Shown here in pieces: positions 17,105 through 25,996 of a stretch of 64,000 bases of DNA. The DNA is taken from the NCBI RefSeq assembly GCF_018141405.1, contig NZ_CP058648.1:3173875-3237874 (forward strand), given 5' to 3'. Made by a program: the position numbers and the translations under genes. The number at the start of each line of letters is the position of its first letter. The stretch's first letter is position 1. The notes beneath the pieces were generated by a model. It ran no database searches. It was not told the origin of the DNA and worked only from the letters and a program-made list of their open reading frames with translations. The stretch is from Serpentinicella alkaliphila (lineage in GTDB: Bacteria; Bacillota; Clostridia; Peptostreptococcales; Natronincolaceae).

Positions 17105-18265
17105 TTATTCATCCTTTGTTATATTTCTAATCATAATAGCAGCCCCCTGTCCACCAGCGACTCCTATTGCAGCAATACCTCTCTCTTTATTATCCTTTTT
17201 CAGTATTTCAGCTAGGTGAAGAGTAATAATAGCACCAGAAGCTCCATAGGGATGTCCATATGCTAATGCCCCACCCCAGAGATTTATAGTTTCTTCCGAA
17301 ATACCTAACTCCTTAATAAAGCCTAATATCTTTACTGCAAATGCTTCATTAACTTCATAAACATCTATTTGATTTGAAGTTAATTTCCTTTCATTAAGTA
17401 ATTTCTTAACTACATTTATTGCACCGACTGGTGGGTAATTTGGATTTACTCCTATACTTCCAACGGCTTCAATAATAGCTATTGGCTTAAGATTATATTT
17501 TTCTACTGCCTCTTGTGAGGCCAGTAATAGTGCACAAGCACCATCATGTGTTAAGCATGAATTACCACTTGTTATATTTCCACCTGGTTTTACTACTGGT
17601 GCAGCCTTAGCTAAAAGTCTCATAGACATTTTTTCTCTTATACTTTCATCGGAAATTTGACTATCTCCATCCAAACTAATTATTACATCTTTAAGTTTAT
17701 TCTCATACTTAGCTTCAATAGCCCTCTTATGACTCATTAAAGCCCATCTATCCATATCATCTCTACTTAGTCCAAAGAGCTCTCCTGTTTTTTCAGCACC
17801 AGTTAGCATATCCGGGTCTCCTAAAATAAAAGGTGAAAACTGGGCCTTAGAATAAAAAACAGCTTCACCTTCAAATTTAGGATCTTTATTGTTATATCTT
17901 CTCATAGGTTCTAAAGATGTACTTTCTACTCCACCAGCTATCACTAAATTTGCTTCAGAGGCTTTAATCATATAGTAAGCCACAAATATTGATTTCATCC
18001 CTGAGCCACACTGAAAATCTATAGTTGTAGCTGGTATTGATTGGTCCCATCCTGCTTCCAATAAAGAGAGTCTAGCTATATTACCACCAGGGCCAATAGC
18101 ATTTCCGAGGAATACTTCATCAATATTCTTTGGTTTTAGAGCATTTCGCCCAAGTAACCTATTCATAACAGCTGCTCCTAATTTTTCCGGAAGATAAGTA
18201 GAAAGCTTTCCATTTTTCTTTCCTATTGGGGTTCTACAACCATCTACGATATAAACTTTATTCAT
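17105..18265 (-). CDS. Thiolase (acetyl-CoA acetyltransferase family, YhfS-like) lacking one catalytic Cys
   Basis: A 386-residue thiolase. DFQCGSGMKSI contains the nucleophilic cysteine (residue 86), YEVNEAFAVK and WGGALAYGHPYGASGA carry the conserved Asn/Glu and catalytic His. The C-terminal motif that is normally C-x-G-G-G reads GVAGGQG (residues 368-374), so the second, proton-transferring cysteine is replaced by glycine. It may therefore be a degradative thiolase with altered chemistry, or not a true acetyl-transferring enzyme. It lies 3 nt before the ligase gene and 7 nt after bioY, clearly co-transcribed with both. Confidence 0.82.
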   Translation of the reverse strand: MNKVYIVDGCRTPIGKKNGKLSTYLPEKLGAAVMNRLLGRNALKPKNIDEVFLGNAIGPGGNIARLSLLEAGWDQSIPATTIDFQCGSGMKSIFVAYYMIKASEANLVIAGGVESTSLEPMRRYNNKDPKFEGEAVFYSKAQFSPFILGDPDMLTGAEKTGELFGLSRDDMDRWALMSHKRAIEAKYENKLKDVIISLDGDSQISDESIREKMSMRLLAKAAPVVKPGGNITSGNSCLTHDGACALLLASQEAVEKYNLKPIAIIEAVGSIGVNPNYPPVGAINVVKKLLNERKLTSNQIDVYEVNEAFAVKILGFIKELGISEETINLWGGALAYGHPYGASGAIITLHLAEILKKDNKERGIAAIGVAGGQGAAIMIRNITKDE

Positions 18266-18272
18266 CTATTAT

Positions 18273-18812
18273 CTACCTACTTTTTAAATGTGGTTTTAAC
18301 CTTTTAGCTAACAATGTTGCAGCGATTACCTTTAAAATATCTCCTGGTATGAATGGCAGTGCACCAGTAACAATTGCCTTCTCTAACCCCATTCCAGTTA
18401 AAAAGTTTAGCCTAGATACACCTAATAAATAAACAACTATAATTCCTCCAACTATCGCTGAACCCCCTAATTTCCATATATTGTTTGATTTTCTACATAG
18501 TAGACTTATAACTACAGCTCCTACTAAAAAACCCACAATATACCCACCAGAAGGTCCGGCTAAAACACCTATTCCTGATCTACCACCTGAAAAAACAGGA
18601 ACTCCAGCAACTCCAAGCAGTATAAATATAAAAACACTTAAGAATGCTTGAAATGGCGCCAACAGCTGCCCAGCTAACATAATCCCTAAAGTCTGCCCAG
18701 TTACCGGTACAGGACTAAAAGGAAGGGGTATTACAACATAACCTAGTACACTAATTAAAGCAGCAAATATCGAAGAATACATCATATCTTTTAGTTTAAA
18801 ATTTTTAGTCAT
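18273..18812 (-). CDS. bioY: Biotin ECF-transporter substrate-binding component BioY
   Basis: A 179-residue BioY with about six hydrophobic helices. PLPFSPVPVTGQTLGIMLAG and FSGGRSGIGVLAGPSGGYI are hallmark BioY motifs. It binds biotin in the membrane and uses an energising ECF module encoded elsewhere. It is the first gene of a three-gene operon whose promoter overlaps a BirA operator, which fits biotin repression. Confidence 0.93.
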   Translation of the reverse strand: MTKNFKLKDMMYSSIFAALISVLGYVVIPLPFSPVPVTGQTLGIMLAGQLLAPFQAFLSVFIFILLGVAGVPVFSGGRSGIGVLAGPSGGYIVGFLVGAVVISLLCRKSNNIWKLGGSAIVGGIIVVYLLGVSRLNFLTGMGLEKAIVTGALPFIPGDILKVIAATLLAKRLKPHLKSR

Positions 18813-19023
18813 TATTTTTCCTCCTAGTAATTAAAATGCGTTATTATAATTCCAGTAAATCTTATATAAATTCTATATGTTTAATGTAAGCTGATTCAAT
18901 GCTTCTTTATTCATTTATTATATTGCTATTCGACCTCCTAGTTTGTTTGAGAATTTGATAATATCATGGCCATATTCATATTCATGTCTCTATTAAAATA
19001 TATAAAGCTACTAATATCAGTTA

Positions 19024-19052
19024 ATTATAGAATACTGAAGAAGTATTGTCAA
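19024..19052 (-). promoter_or_regulatory. Promoter of the bioY operon
   Basis: Minus strand TTGACA (19052-19047), 17-bp spacer, TATAAT (19029-19024), a perfect consensus sigma-A promoter. The -35 box is inside the BirA operator. The leader to bioY would be about 205 nt; I see no riboswitch in it. Confidence 0.85.
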
Positions 19053-19078
19053 CCAATATATATTAGTTGGTTAACTAA
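19046..19078. promoter_or_regulatory. BirA (biotin repressor) operator
   Basis: TTGTCAACC (19046-19054), 14 bases, then GGTTAACTAA (19069-19078). This matches the known bipartite BirA signal of Firmicutes (TTGTTAACC, 14-15 nt, GGTTAACAA). It overlaps the -35 box of the bioY promoter, which explains repression by biotinyl-AMP-bound BirA. Confidence 0.85.
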
Positions 19079-19187
19079 TAATTGTTTAGATCTCAAAATC
19101 TTTAAATATTAATAAAGAACCTCTTTTAAAAAGCTAATAAAATTTAGTACAGTATTAAATGATTTAAAGATCCAATCTAATACAATC

Positions 19188-19226
19188 CAAAAAGACCGTA
19201 TTAAGTCAATTGACTAAATACGGTCT
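19188..19226 (-). terminator. Terminator of the leuCD operon
   Basis: AGACCGTATTTAGTCAA pairs with TTGACTTAATACGGTCT on the minus strand (19226-19193), a 17-bp stem with one mismatch and almost no loop, followed by TTTTTGG. It separates the leuCD transcript from the bioY promoter. Confidence 0.8.
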
Positions 19227-19319
19227 GGTTCCACTTAGGAAACTATTCAAATAATATAGAATTCAATATGTTTTTAATTACTTTACTACTCTTCACCAGT
19301 TTAAATGGATACCTATAAA

Positions 19320-19844
19320 TTAGTAGTTTTTATCAGCATAGCCAACCCAGCCGCCTTCTTTAACTAGTGTCTTGTCAAACTCACCAATTACAAAATCAAT
19401 TTCATCTGATCTATCTTGGGTAGTCACGATAATCTTAGATCTGTCAATGTCTATTGTTATAGTAGTATCTTTGTCAGAATATGTGTCAAAAAGATAATCA
19501 ATCTTTTCTTTCGGTAATTGTATTGCAAACATGCCGCAATTGTACATATTCTGTCTAAATATTCTTGCAAAGTTTTCTGCGATAACTACATTTATTCCAT
19601 TTACCTCAAGAGCCCATGGGGCATGCTCTCTTGAAGAACCACATCCAAAATTTTCTCTTGTTACTATTACTGCCTTATCATTAATATCTTCCTTATTGTT
19701 GAACCCATTAAGCACTAAGTCTTCTAATAAGAATGGTTTTAAAGCCTCCTTCGTAATTTCCGTAAGATATTTCGCTGGAATTATCTCATCAGTATTGATA
19801 TCACTTCTGTCTAAGAATAAAACTTTTCCACTAAATTTTTTCAT
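19320..19844 (-). CDS. leuD: 3-isopropylmalate dehydratase family small subunit (LeuD-type)
   Basis: A 174-residue swivel-domain subunit of the aconitase superfamily. It shows DRSDINTDEIIPAKYLT and the signature ENFGCGSSREHAPWAL. With the large subunit 16 nt upstream it forms the heterodimer that isomerises 2-isopropylmalate to 3-isopropylmalate in leucine synthesis. No leuA or leuB is in the window, so related hydro-lyases (homoaconitase, citraconate or dimethylmalate dehydratase) remain possible. Confidence 0.8.
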   Translation of the reverse strand: MKKFSGKVLFLDRSDINTDEIIPAKYLTEITKEALKPFLLEDLVLNGFNNKEDINDKAVIVTRENFGCGSSREHAPWALEVNGINVVIAENFARIFRQNMYNCGMFAIQLPKEKIDYLFDTYSDKDTTITIDIDRSKIIVTTQDRSDEIDFVIGEFDKTLVKEGGWVGYADKNY

Positions 19845-19860
19845 TTTTTTCCCCCACTAA

Positions 19861-21147
19861 CTATCCTTTATATAATTGAGAATTTGTTATTTTTCCCTCA
19901 AGAGCTGAAGCTGCAGCTGTTGCAGGGCTCATTAAATGAACTGTACCACCTTTACCCATTCTACCATTAAAGTTACGATTTGTTGTCGAAGCACATGATT
20001 CACCGTTCGCAAGAATTCCATTACTCATACCAAGACAAGCCCCGCATGTAGGATTTGTTACACAAAACCCAGCATTTTGGAAGATTTCAATTATACCTTC
20101 TTTTAAAGCCATAGTATAAATATCTGGAGTTGCAGGACTTACAATTCCACGAACGTCATCATTAATTTTCTTGTCTTTAAGAATTTCAGCTGCAATTCTA
20201 AGGTCTTCTATTCTACCATTTGTACAACTTCCAATATAAACCTGGTCAATTTTTGTACCAATCATTTCATCTACTGGTTTAACTTGATCCGGTTTAAACC
20301 CAAAAGTAACCATAGGCTCTAAATTAGAAATATCATATTCATATATTTTTTCATAGTTTGCATCTTCATCAGAAATCCACTTAGAGTATTCTTTTAAAGC
20401 TTCTTGTTTTGAACTAAATTCATCCTTAATAAATTCCCACAAATATTCCACTGTTGTCATATCCGGATAGCATACTCCACTTGTACCACCTGCTTCTATC
20501 GCCATATTACACAATGTCATACGTGATTCCATTGACATAGCATCTACTACAGGTCCTGTAAACTCTATTACCATATTTGTTGCACCATTTACTGTAAGCT
20601 CTTTTATAATGAATAGTATTAGGTCTTTTGCGTAAACACCTGGTTTTAATGAACCATTTAATACGAATTTTATAGTTTTAGGTGAATGAAATGCACAAAC
20701 CCCTTTTAATATACCTACTTCAAGGTCTGTAGTTCCAACTCCTGCTGCAAAAGCACCAAAAGCTCCATGAGTACAAGTATGAGAGTCACCCATAATTATT
20801 GTAAAACCTGGTCTAACGAAACCCTTTTCAGGAAATATTGCATGACAAACTCCATTTCTTCCAATGTCAAAAAAGTCCTTAATACCATGTCTTTTAGCCC
20901 AGTCACGTAGTATTTTTCCCTGTTCAGCTGTTTTCGAATCCTTCGCAGGGGTTACATGATCTATTACTGCTTTAATTTTCGTAGGGTCGAAGACTCTGTC
21001 CATCCCCCTAGCCATAAGGTCCGTAATTGCAATTGGTGTCGTAATTTCATGACAGAAAACTCTATCCAATTTTAGAACATGCGTATCAGGAAACGGCATA
21101 TTCACTCTGTGTGCATCAAATATTTTTTCAGCTAAAGTTTTACCCAT
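19861..21147 (-). CDS. leuC: 3-isopropylmalate dehydratase family large subunit (LeuC-type)
   Basis: A 428-residue aconitase-family large subunit of the bacterial/archaeal two-subunit type. Cysteines for the 4Fe-4S cluster are in YIGSCTNGR and in NPTCGACLGMSNG. MGDSHTCTHGAFGAFAAGVG and the C-terminal TTNRNFNGRMGKGG motifs are intact. It forms the active site with the small subunit. No T-box or leader peptide is seen upstream. The isolated gene pair leaves the exact substrate open, as for the small subunit. Confidence 0.82.
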   Translation of the reverse strand: MGKTLAEKIFDAHRVNMPFPDTHVLKLDRVFCHEITTPIAITDLMARGMDRVFDPTKIKAVIDHVTPAKDSKTAEQGKILRDWAKRHGIKDFFDIGRNGVCHAIFPEKGFVRPGFTIIMGDSHTCTHGAFGAFAAGVGTTDLEVGILKGVCAFHSPKTIKFVLNGSLKPGVYAKDLILFIIKELTVNGATNMVIEFTGPVVDAMSMESRMTLCNMAIEAGGTSGVCYPDMTTVEYLWEFIKDEFSSKQEALKEYSKWISDEDANYEKIYEYDISNLEPMVTFGFKPDQVKPVDEMIGTKIDQVYIGSCTNGRIEDLRIAAEILKDKKINDDVRGIVSPATPDIYTMALKEGIIEIFQNAGFCVTNPTCGACLGMSNGILANGESCASTTNRNFNGRMGKGGTVHLMSPATAAASALEGKITNSQLYKG

Positions 21148-21180
21148 ATTCTTTCTCCTCTTTCTTTTCTTTTATCTCAG

Positions 21181-21430
21181 CTTATATAGCTTTACTTATA
21201 GAACAATAATTTATAACCTGACTCAATTTAAATATACATAATATTATATATTTTTTTTTCTGAATTTTCAAACAAAATTTAATAATATTTTAATTTTACG
21301 TCATAGATTAATAAGCTTGTTTTATTATTGTTAATTTCTAAGTCACATAAGGGTACTTCTAACTATCCTTTGTACCTATGTATATATTGCTTGAATTACG
21401 CTGTTAAGCACAGTTATAGGCTATAATAAC
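21181..21430. other. Intergenic stretch without recognisable features
   Basis: About 250 AT-rich bases upstream of leuC. I see no T-box, riboswitch or open frame here; a promoter for leuCD is expected but I cannot place it confidently. Confidence 0.4.
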
Positions 21431-21434
21431 CATG

Positions 21435-21471
21435 AAAAAACCCCCTAAAACATTCTATCAGGGGGTTTTTT
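21435..21471. terminator. Terminator after the cold-shock gene
   Basis: AAAAAACCCCCT (21435-21446) pairs with AGGGGGTTTTTT (21460-21471), loop of 13 bases. Strong GC core with flanking A and T runs; works for the minus-strand csp transcript. Confidence 0.9.
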
Positions 21472-21482
21472 ACTATAGTATT

Positions 21483-21680
21483 TTATATAGCAGTAATATC
21501 TTCTGCTTGAAGACCTTTAGGTCCTTGAGTTACATTGAATGAAACTTTTTGACCTTCCTCAAGTGTTTTAAATCCATTGGTATTTATTTGAGAAAAATGT
21601 GCAAAAACATCTTTGCCGTCTTCTCCTGTAATAAATCCAAATCCTTTTTCTGCATTAAACCATTTTACTGTACCATTCAT
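21483..21680 (-). CDS. Cold-shock protein (CspA family)
   Basis: A 65-residue single cold-shock domain. KGFGFI is the RNP1 motif and DVFAHF the RNP2 motif; the start [17 protein letters not shown] is canonical. It binds single-stranded RNA and DNA and acts as an RNA chaperone in the cytoplasm. It is a stand-alone gene with its own strong terminator. Several paralogues are usual in such genomes, so a specific letter is not assigned. Confidence 0.95.
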   Translation of the reverse strand: MNGTVKWFNAEKGFGFITGEDGKDVFAHFSQINTNGFKTLEEGQKVSFNVTQGPKGLQAEDITAI

Positions 21681-21890
21681 CTAATAATACCTCCGAATTT
21701 TATTAAAGATTTAAAATCTAACCTCACAAATAAAATTCCCAAGAAAGTAAATTTATATTCATTAAATATTAAACATTACATAAAATGAGATTTATTTATT
21801 GATAAAATATAAGATTTATCAATAAATTTGAGTTATTACATTTAATAATCTAATATCAAATATATCTAAAGCTTCTCTTCTATAATAATC

Positions 21891-24086
21891 CTATTTTGTA
21901 TATATGTTAAAAAGCACTTGAGCTGTTTGCGCTCTAGTAGCTGTTGTTCTAGGCATAAGTCTATTGCCTTCTCCTTGCACGATACCTGTTCTCACGAAAA
22001 ATTTCATTGCACCTAATGCATAACTAGGAATCTCATTTATATCTTTAAACTCTTCAAAAGGCCTACCGACATTATTATCAACAGGCAACGCTCCTAACTT
22101 ATCTAATACATGATGTAAAATTACAAGCATATCTTGACGTGTTATTGGAGTTTCAGGTGAATAAAGGTTATTACCAACTCCTGACACAAGGCCAAGCCTT
22201 TTCGCAGTGCCAAGATATTTTGTGTAATATTTGTTACCTGCATCAGCAAAGTTGTTCGTAACGTTTGAATCAAGTTCTATATTATATGAATTCATCACCA
22301 TAACTAAAAAGTCAGCCCTAGTTATATTATTACCTGGAGCAAATCTTCCATTTCCAACACCATTGATTACGCCTCTTTCATACAGGTTATCGATCGCCTT
22401 AATTGCCCAAGCGTGTTGATTGTTAACATCGCTAAAATACCTTGATTGATTTACCGTAATTAGTAACTCTTTACTCTCATTATGAAGTCTATCTAGAGCA
22501 GTTATAGCAAAGTCTATTTTATCAAGGTCATAACTACTATTAATAATAAATTCCTGAACAGTTTTATCACTTTTTCTTACAGTTCCTATAAGTTGAAGGG
22601 CACTTCTATCAGAGTCAATGTCTAGACTATTACCCTTATTCATCCTATATATTGCATAATAAGCCGTATTTCCACCATTATCTATCCAAGTCAACTTTGT
22701 TTGATTAGAAAGAGCCTCTACTTTTCCTTGAACAGGAGTACGTGGAGCCTGTCCACCTTTCCAATCCATAACAGGAACCAAAGCCTTAGTCCCCCACAAA
22801 TCTTGCCTCATAGCATTTACAACCTGCTGCTTATTCGAATCATTAAAATTTCTGAATCTAAACATTATGCTACCCATTACTTCCGGCTTCAAAACATTAA
22901 ACTTATGCTGACGCACAAATTCATCTACTGCATTCTGATTCTGGAAATATTGGTCCGAATCACTATTAACCTTATATAGAGCCTGGCCTATATATAGGTG
23001 TACTTTTCTGTTTTTAGTGACTTCTGACCACCAACTAACTGCTTCTCCATATGGAACATGCGGATTAGCAAAAGTAAAATAAATCTGAGGAGCGATATAA
23101 TCGATAATCTCCTCTTCTACCCACTTCTTAGTATCAGCAAAACTTCTATCATAGTTTGGTAATCCAGCATTTGTATTTGAGCCACTAGGATGTCCATCCT
23201 TTTTGTTTGCCCAGATTGCAGCTGGGCTAATACCGAATTTGACCCAAGGCTTTGCTGATCTTATTTCATTTGAAATCTCTTTTACAAGTAAATAGGTGTT
23301 ATTTCTTCTCCAATCCCCTTTATTAGAAAATTGTCCTGTATTAAATTGCATAAAGGTATTATCATCTTCTAATTCTCCAACAAAATTTTCATAATAAAAG
23401 TAATCATCGAAATGTATCCCATCTATGTCGTAATTCTTTACAACTTCCATTACCCTTTTTCTTACCCATTCTCTTGCCCCAGGGATACCAGGGTCTATTA
23501 CAAACCTAGACTTTGTAGTCCTAATCCAATCCGGATAATCTCTATAAACACTTTTGTTTATACTAAGTGACTGTATTGTAGCTTCGTTAGTATTCATAGA
23601 TATCCTATATGGATTAAACCATGCATGAAGTTGAAGATTACGCTTATGAGCTTCTTCTATAGCAAATGCCAATGGGTCAAAGCCTGGGTCTTTACCGAAG
23701 GTTCCAGTAAGGTAACGGGACCAAGGTACAATATCTGATCTATATAGGGCATCTCCCTCAGGGCTCACTTGAAAGAATACGGCATTCATATTCATCTCCA
23801 CAGATTTATCTAATATTGAAATTAGTTCCTCCTTAGTTTTGTGTATTCTTTCTTGATCATTTACAATGTTTCTAGTCTCGACAGATGGCCAATCTAGATT
23901 TATTACAGTTGAAATCCAAGCACCTCTCAAATGTCTTTTTACAACAGGTGATTCATTTGGTATAAATTGCTTGTATTGATCCCACGGAGTTGATGTTGCA
24001 AAAGCATCAACAGGTAATCCAACTAACAATACTGAAAACGCAACGCAATATACAATAAACTTACTTAAGTAACTTTTATTTAACAT
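21891..24086 (-). CDS. GHL10-family glycoside hydrolase with three SLH domains
   Basis: About 731 residues when started at the ATG at 24086, which has GGGGGA before it and opens a clean signal peptide ending near AFATS. Residues about 35-370 are a DUF187/GHL10 (YngK-like) TIM-barrel hydrolase: RGAWISTVINLDWPS, WFNPYRIS, IDGIHFDDYFYY, YIAPQIYF. A fibronectin-like segment follows. The last 180 residues hold three SLH repeats (VINGVGNGRFAPGNNITRAD, LVSGVGNNLYSPETPITRQD, IVQGEGNRLMPRTTATRAQ), which tether it to secondary cell-wall polymer. The glycan substrate is unknown; cell-wall or exopolysaccharide cleavage is plausible. Confidence 0.87.
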   Translation of the reverse strand: MLNKSYLSKFIVYCVAFSVLLVGLPVDAFATSTPWDQYKQFIPNESPVVKRHLRGAWISTVINLDWPSVETRNIVNDQERIHKTKEELISILDKSVEMNMNAVFFQVSPEGDALYRSDIVPWSRYLTGTFGKDPGFDPLAFAIEEAHKRNLQLHAWFNPYRISMNTNEATIQSLSINKSVYRDYPDWIRTTKSRFVIDPGIPGAREWVRKRVMEVVKNYDIDGIHFDDYFYYENFVGELEDDNTFMQFNTGQFSNKGDWRRNNTYLLVKEISNEIRSAKPWVKFGISPAAIWANKKDGHPSGSNTNAGLPNYDRSFADTKKWVEEEIIDYIAPQIYFTFANPHVPYGEAVSWWSEVTKNRKVHLYIGQALYKVNSDSDQYFQNQNAVDEFVRQHKFNVLKPEVMGSIMFRFRNFNDSNKQQVVNAMRQDLWGTKALVPVMDWKGGQAPRTPVQGKVEALSNQTKLTWIDNGGNTAYYAIYRMNKGNSLDIDSDRSALQLIGTVRKSDKTVQEFIINSSYDLDKIDFAITALDRLHNESKELLITVNQSRYFSDVNNQHAWAIKAIDNLYERGVINGVGNGRFAPGNNITRADFLVMVMNSYNIELDSNVTNNFADAGNKYYTKYLGTAKRLGLVSGVGNNLYSPETPITRQDMLVILHHVLDKLGALPVDNNVGRPFEEFKDINEIPSYALGAMKFFVRTGIVQGEGNRLMPRTTATRAQTAQVLFNIYTK

Positions 24087-24323
24087 TTTTTTCCCCCTTT
24101 GAATAAAGATTAGCTTGAACTCTAGAATATAGTACCTTAGCACCTATATTGCATTTAACTAATACAAAATGTTAGTGTATTTCAATTATATCAAAATGAA
24201 AGTTCGATTTATATTTCTCAATTATTACAAATTACTATCATTTGTACTACATATTTACATAATTTCATTAAAACTCATTTAATATCAATTTAACAATGAT
24301 AAAATCTCATGCCCTTTGGGAAT

Positions 24324-24357
24324 CAAAAAAATAAAACATCTTCTTGGACGTTTTATT
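24324..24357 (-). terminator. Terminator of the CPBP protease gene
   Basis: Minus strand AATAAAACGTC pairs with GATGTTTTATT (one G-U), followed by seven T residues. It ends the transcript of the gene at 24372. Confidence 0.7.
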
Positions 24358-24371
24358 ATAGTTCTATATTT

Positions 24372-25103
24372 TTATAGGATAAATGATAAAACAATTGTTA
24401 ATCCCACCATTAAAACATTTGTAAAGCTATGCATAATCATTGGATAGATTACACTTTCGGATTTTTCATAGCATTCCCCATAAAACAGGCCTAGTATAAT
24501 CGCATAAACAACTTGAAATACACTATATCTAAGTTCAAAGGGTCTAAGTGTAAAGCCCACATGGGCTAACCCAAAAATAACTGCTGACATAATATTAGAT
24601 AAACTTACTTTTCCCTTAAAAACTCTTCCTTCAATTACTAAGGCTAACATAGTTATTGCAAAACTTCTAAATATAAGTTCTTCTGATGGACCTGAAAGTA
24701 GAAGCTGGAAGCCTAATTGTCCTAATATGTTTACTGTGGATAATGGAAATGTAAATGGTTGAAATGATTTCGTTACAACGACTGTTATAAAAGCCCCTAC
24801 AGTATACATACTAAAATATTTAAAAAAACTAATTAAATATTGCTTTCCAGCTTCTCTGTTACCCCAGTTAAAGCCAAACTCTATGGATTTAATTTTTTTT
24901 ATAAGAATCATTAGAATAACAAAGATAAGGGCCTGTGAAATGTGATGAATAGATACCCATGCAAAAGCGCCATCAGTGTCTATTACTTGATAATTTAATG
25001 AACTAGCGATCATTCCCGCAAGCCTAGGGATAAATAATAACAAAAATGATATTAACAATACCCATAAAATATTTTTTAGTAGCTTAAACATGATTTCCCC
25101 CAC
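24372..25103 (-). CDS. CPBP-family intramembrane metalloprotease
   Basis: A 243-residue membrane protein with about seven helices. GPSEELIFRSFAI carries the paired glutamates and arginine of motif 1, FGLAHVGF the histidine of motif 2, and MIMHSFTNVL the last histidine and asparagine. These are the catalytic features of the CAAX protease/bacteriocin-processing (ABI) family. No bacteriocin gene is adjacent, so the substrate is unknown. An earlier ATG gives MFKLLKNILW, which could be the real start four codons in. It is a single-gene unit. Confidence 0.85.
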   Translation of the reverse strand: MGEIMFKLLKNILWVLLISFLLLFIPRLAGMIASSLNYQVIDTDGAFAWVSIHHISQALIFVILMILIKKIKSIEFGFNWGNREAGKQYLISFFKYFSMYTVGAFITVVVTKSFQPFTFPLSTVNILGQLGFQLLLSGPSEELIFRSFAITMLALVIEGRVFKGKVSLSNIMSAVIFGLAHVGFTLRPFELRYSVFQVVYAIILGLFYGECYEKSESVIYPMIMHSFTNVLMVGLTIVLSFIL

Positions 25104-25350
25104 TTAATGTTTGAAATTAAAATTTAGTACACAAGCTTTCATATACATTATATTACATACTTACTAAATTACACATAATTTTCATAAGTTTATGAGATCT
25201 ATATATAGAATAAAGAATTGCATTAGGTCTTATTTGCTTATTGCAATTATCTATTTCTATGTGTAAATAGTGGTTACATATGATTATTCTATTAAGTTCT
25301 TTAGTATAGAATCTTGTACAATCTATTATTTACAATTAGTATTTATATAA

Positions 25351-25887
25351 TTATACTCTCAGCGAGCCACGGAACCCCCTGGCAGCATAGTATGATTCTG
25401 CACCATTATGATATACGAAGACTTGGCCATACCTACGATCACAAAAGAGGGCTCCTCCAAGTTTTCTAATCTCATTAGGTGTTTTCACCCAACTCGACGT
25501 TTTCATATCAAAATTACCAAGCTTCTGCAACTCCCGGTATTGTTCCTCAGTCAAAAGCTCTATACCCATACAAGCAGCCATCTCAATAGCACTGTTCTTG
25601 GGTTTATGTTCTTTCCTCGTTTCCATTGCCTCTTGATCATAGCACAAACTCCTACGTCCTTTAGGACTTTCCTCTGAACAATCATAAAAAATGTACTCGT
25701 CTGTCATTTCATCATATCCAAAAACATCCGGTTCTCCACCTGTTTCTTCCATTTCATTAAGTGAACGTAGTTTTTCAGTATTAACTTCCAACTTTCCTTG
25801 TACTTTATCCCATTCCAGATCTCTATGGCGATGCATATTTTTCTCAAAACGTACTTTCAATATATTAAGTAGATCAAAGTATGCCAT
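25351..25887 (-). CDS. DUF4256 family protein
   Basis: A 178-residue soluble protein. The pattern of GGEPDVFGYDEMTDEYIFYD, CSEESPKGRRSLCYD, AIEMAACMGIELLTEEQYR and FCDRRYGQVFVYHNGAESYY matches DUF4256, a small family of unknown function found in Firmicutes and Bacteroidetes. No signal peptide or membrane segment. It is isolated; the broken VOC gene lies upstream on the same strand. Confidence 0.8.
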   Translation of the reverse strand: MAYFDLLNILKVRFEKNMHRHRDLEWDKVQGKLEVNTEKLRSLNEMEETGGEPDVFGYDEMTDEYIFYDCSEESPKGRRSLCYDQEAMETRKEHKPKNSAIEMAACMGIELLTEEQYRELQKLGNFDMKTSSWVKTPNEIRKLGGALFCDRRYGQVFVYHNGAESYYAARGFRGSLRV

Positions 25888-25996
25888 GCTTATTTACTCC
25901 CTTCTAATCTTACTCATCCGAGTTAGTTACTATTACTATAATCAAACCTTAATTCTAAATCTATGATTATTTGTATTTACATGTTTGTCCAAACAT

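Noticed and set aside
21148-21430. Possible T-box leader before leuC
   Set aside because: No AGGGTGGNACCGCG sequence and no specifier-like hairpin were found.
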